Assembly (NCBI GenBank): GCA_946546075.1
Contig: CAMNNV010000080.1
Span: 1-6,223, forward strand
DNA: 6,223 bases
Reading direction: 5' to 3'
Source of the DNA: an uncultured Bacillota bacterium
Lineage (GTDB): Bacteria > Bacillota > Clostridia > Peptostreptococcales > Anaerovoracaceae
Shown here: positions 4,897-6,223 of the stretch, piece after piece
How the letters are laid out: each line of letters starts with the position of its first letter
Numbering within the stretch: position 1 is the first letter of the stretch
The notes under the pieces: generated by a model
What the model saw: the letters and a program-made list of their open reading frames with translations, nothing else
What the model was told of the DNA's origin: nothing
The model's database searches: none
Made by a program: the position numbers and the translations under genes

Positions 4897-4926
4897 ATTC
4901 TAACACAGAACTGATGGTATTTTCAA
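4897..4926 (-). promoter_or_regulatory. Promoter of ireB
   Basis: On the minus strand TTGAAA (4921-4926), an 18-base spacer and TAGAAT (4897-4902), with TGT directly before the -10 (extended -10). Initiation near 4890 gives a short leader carrying the GGAGG site. I see no clear terminator for alaS in the gap 4873-4980. Confidence 0.62.
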
Positions 4927-4980
4927 CCAAATACATGGAAGTTTTGTAATAATTCCCATTCCATTTTCTTTGCAACGATC

Positions 4981-6223
4981 TTAGCCGAGAAGTTCTGCAG
5001 CTTTTGCGAATGCATCGCCGATTTTTGATGCATCTTTTGCGCCTGCCTGAGCCATGTCGGCCTTACCGCCGCCACCGCCGCCTGCTGCAGCTGCGATCTC
5101 TTTGATCATCTTACCTGCGTGGAGTCCCTTCTCAACGAGGTCGTCTGTGAGAGATACCAGGAACGTTACCTTAGGTCCGTTCACCGTAGCGAATACCATG
5201 CATACGCCCTTGTTCTCTGCCTTGATCTCGTCTGACAGGCTTCTCAGATCGTTGATGTTGTAGTCTTCGAATTCCTTCGTGATGAGCTTCACATCGCCGA
5301 TGGTCTGTGCTTCATCTACGAGGCTTCCAAGACCCTTGCTCATCTCAGCCTTCTTCAGATCATCGATCTCTTTGCCCAGCTTCTTGACGTCGTCCATCAG
5401 TGACTTGGACTTCTCCGTGATATTATTTCTCGATGCCTTGAGTGCTGCTGCCGTATCAAGGATCTGCTTCTCATCTTCATTGAATCTCTTGAGTATTCCC
5501 TGTCCTGTGACAGCTTCGATTCTTCTGACGCCGGATGCTACGCCGGATTCGGAAACGATCTTGAATGCTCCCACCTGACCGGAGTTCTTGACGTGAGTAC
5601 CGCCGCAGAACTCGACGCTGTAATCGCCGACATGGACGACTCTTACGAAGTCGCCGTATTTCTCATCGAAGAGTGCCATAGCGCCCTCTTCCTGCGCTTC
5701 CGCGATCGGCATGACCTTTGTTTCAACATTGATGAACTCTGCGATCTTCTCGTTGACAATATCTTCCACCTGCTTCAGTTCTTCCGGAGTGACGGCCTGA
5801 TAGTGGTTGAAGTCGAATCTCAAAGAGTCCGCGGTTACGGATGATCCGGCCTGCTTGACGTGATCGCCCAGTACCATACGAAGTGCAGCGTGCATCATAT
5901 GCGTTGCCGTGTGGTTGGAAGCCGTGAGGTTTCTCTTTGTGAGATCTACCGTCGTTGTAACAGTATCCCCTGTCTTCACGGTGCCCTGTGCGACCTTTGC
6001 ATGATGGGAGAACACACCGTTGGACTTCGTGACCTTCTCGACATTGATGAGAAGTCCATCTGCCGTCATAACACCTGTATCTGCAGCCTGTCCGCCGCTC
6101 TCAGCGTAGAAAGAAGTCCTGTCGAGGATCAGGTCGATTTCTTCGCCTTCTGATGCCTCATCGACCAGCTGTCCGTCCTTCATGATGGCCAGGACCTTAC
6201 CGTCGCTTACCGTGCCATCGTAT
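4981..6223 (-). CDS. alaS: Alanyl-tRNA synthetase, C-terminal half (5' end outside window)
   Basis: The frame is open from the right edge to the stop at 4981-4983, giving 413 visible residues of a protein normally near 870-880. AlaRS charges tRNA-Ala and edits mischarged Ser or Gly. The visible part covers the editing and C-terminal domains. RTSFYAESGGQ (about 35-45) opens the editing region. The zinc-binding residues are HTATH (104-108) and CGGTH (206-210). QAGSSV and LRFDF lie between them, and SGVRRIEAVTG follows at about 230-240. A coiled-coil stretch rich in K, E, D and L occupies about 250-300. The C-terminal DHHA1 domain has a GGGGGGKADMAQAGAK motif at about 381-396. The catalytic domain is outside the window. 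It is the upstream gene of the alaS-ireB-ruvX cluster. Nothing suggests damage. Confidence 0.97.
   Translation of the reverse strand, partial: YDGTVSDGKVLAIMKDGQLVDEASEGEEIDLILDRTSFYAESGGQAADTGVMTADGLLINVEKVTKSNGVFSHHAKVAQGTVKTGDTVTTTVDLTKRNLTASNHTATHMMHAALRMVLGDHVKQAGSSVTADSLRFDFNHYQAVTPEELKQVEDIVNEKIAEFINVETKVMPIAEAQEEGAMALFDEKYGDFVRVVHVGDYSVEFCGGTHVKNSGQVGAFKIVSESGVASGVRRIEAVTGQGILKRFNEDEKQILDTAAALKASRNNITEKSKSLMDDVKKLGKEIDDLKKAEMSKGLGSLVDEAQTIGDVKLITKEFEDYNINDLRSLSDEIKAENKGVCMVFATVNGPKVTFLVSLTDDLVEKGLHAGKMIKEIAAAAGGGGGGKADMAQAGAKDASKIGDAFAKAAELLG

Noticed and set aside
1..6223. CRISPR array, insertion sequence or prophage genes
   Set aside because: No regularly spaced repeats, transposase, integrase or phage motifs are visible on either strand.

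Overview
The window looks like chromosomal DNA from a low-to-mid GC Gram-positive anaerobe of the Clostridia. Three things point there: the alaS-ireB-ruvX gene order with a UPF0297/IreB protein, strong AGGAGG-type ribosome binding sites, and LexA boxes of the Bacillus/Clostridium type (GAAC-N4-GTTC). I cannot name the family or genus from the sequence alone.

Layout: two gene blocks converge on a gene-poor spacer at about 3139-3667. On the + strand (1-3138) the order is: the 3' part of a DUF2828/von Willebrand A (vWA) protein; a tRNA-like RNA element of about 75 nt with flanking pairing sequences; rtcB, the RNA 3'-phosphate/5'-OH ligase; an intrinsic terminator; then an SOS-type promoter carrying two or three LexA boxes in front of a small TM-LysM protein of the YneA type (cell-division inhibitor). 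On the - strand, read from the right edge, are the 3' half of alaS, ireB, an intrinsic terminator, ruvX, a small lipoprotein gene with its own promoter, and a terminator.

The most interesting part is the left end. A Ro60-like architecture (helical repeat region plus a vWA/MIDAS domain), a tRNA-mimicking RNA and an RtcB ligase follow one another within about 130 nt of spacing. This parallels the known Ro60/Y RNA/rtcBA RNA-repair loci (rsr-yrlA-rtcBA in Salmonella), but DUF2828 stands in the Ro60 position. The tRNA-like element keeps the tertiary-structure positions of a tRNA (D, anticodon and T arms). It has a short, imperfect acceptor stem, no encoded CCA, and an anticodon (AAU) that bacteria do not normally use. 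It therefore looks more like a Y RNA-type tRNA mimic than a working tRNA.

The convergent spacer holds terminators in both orientations, a GC-rich nested palindrome, a long-range inverted repeat, and a possible minus-strand transcription unit whose only ORF is a 31-residue hydrophobic peptide. These last items are weakly supported.
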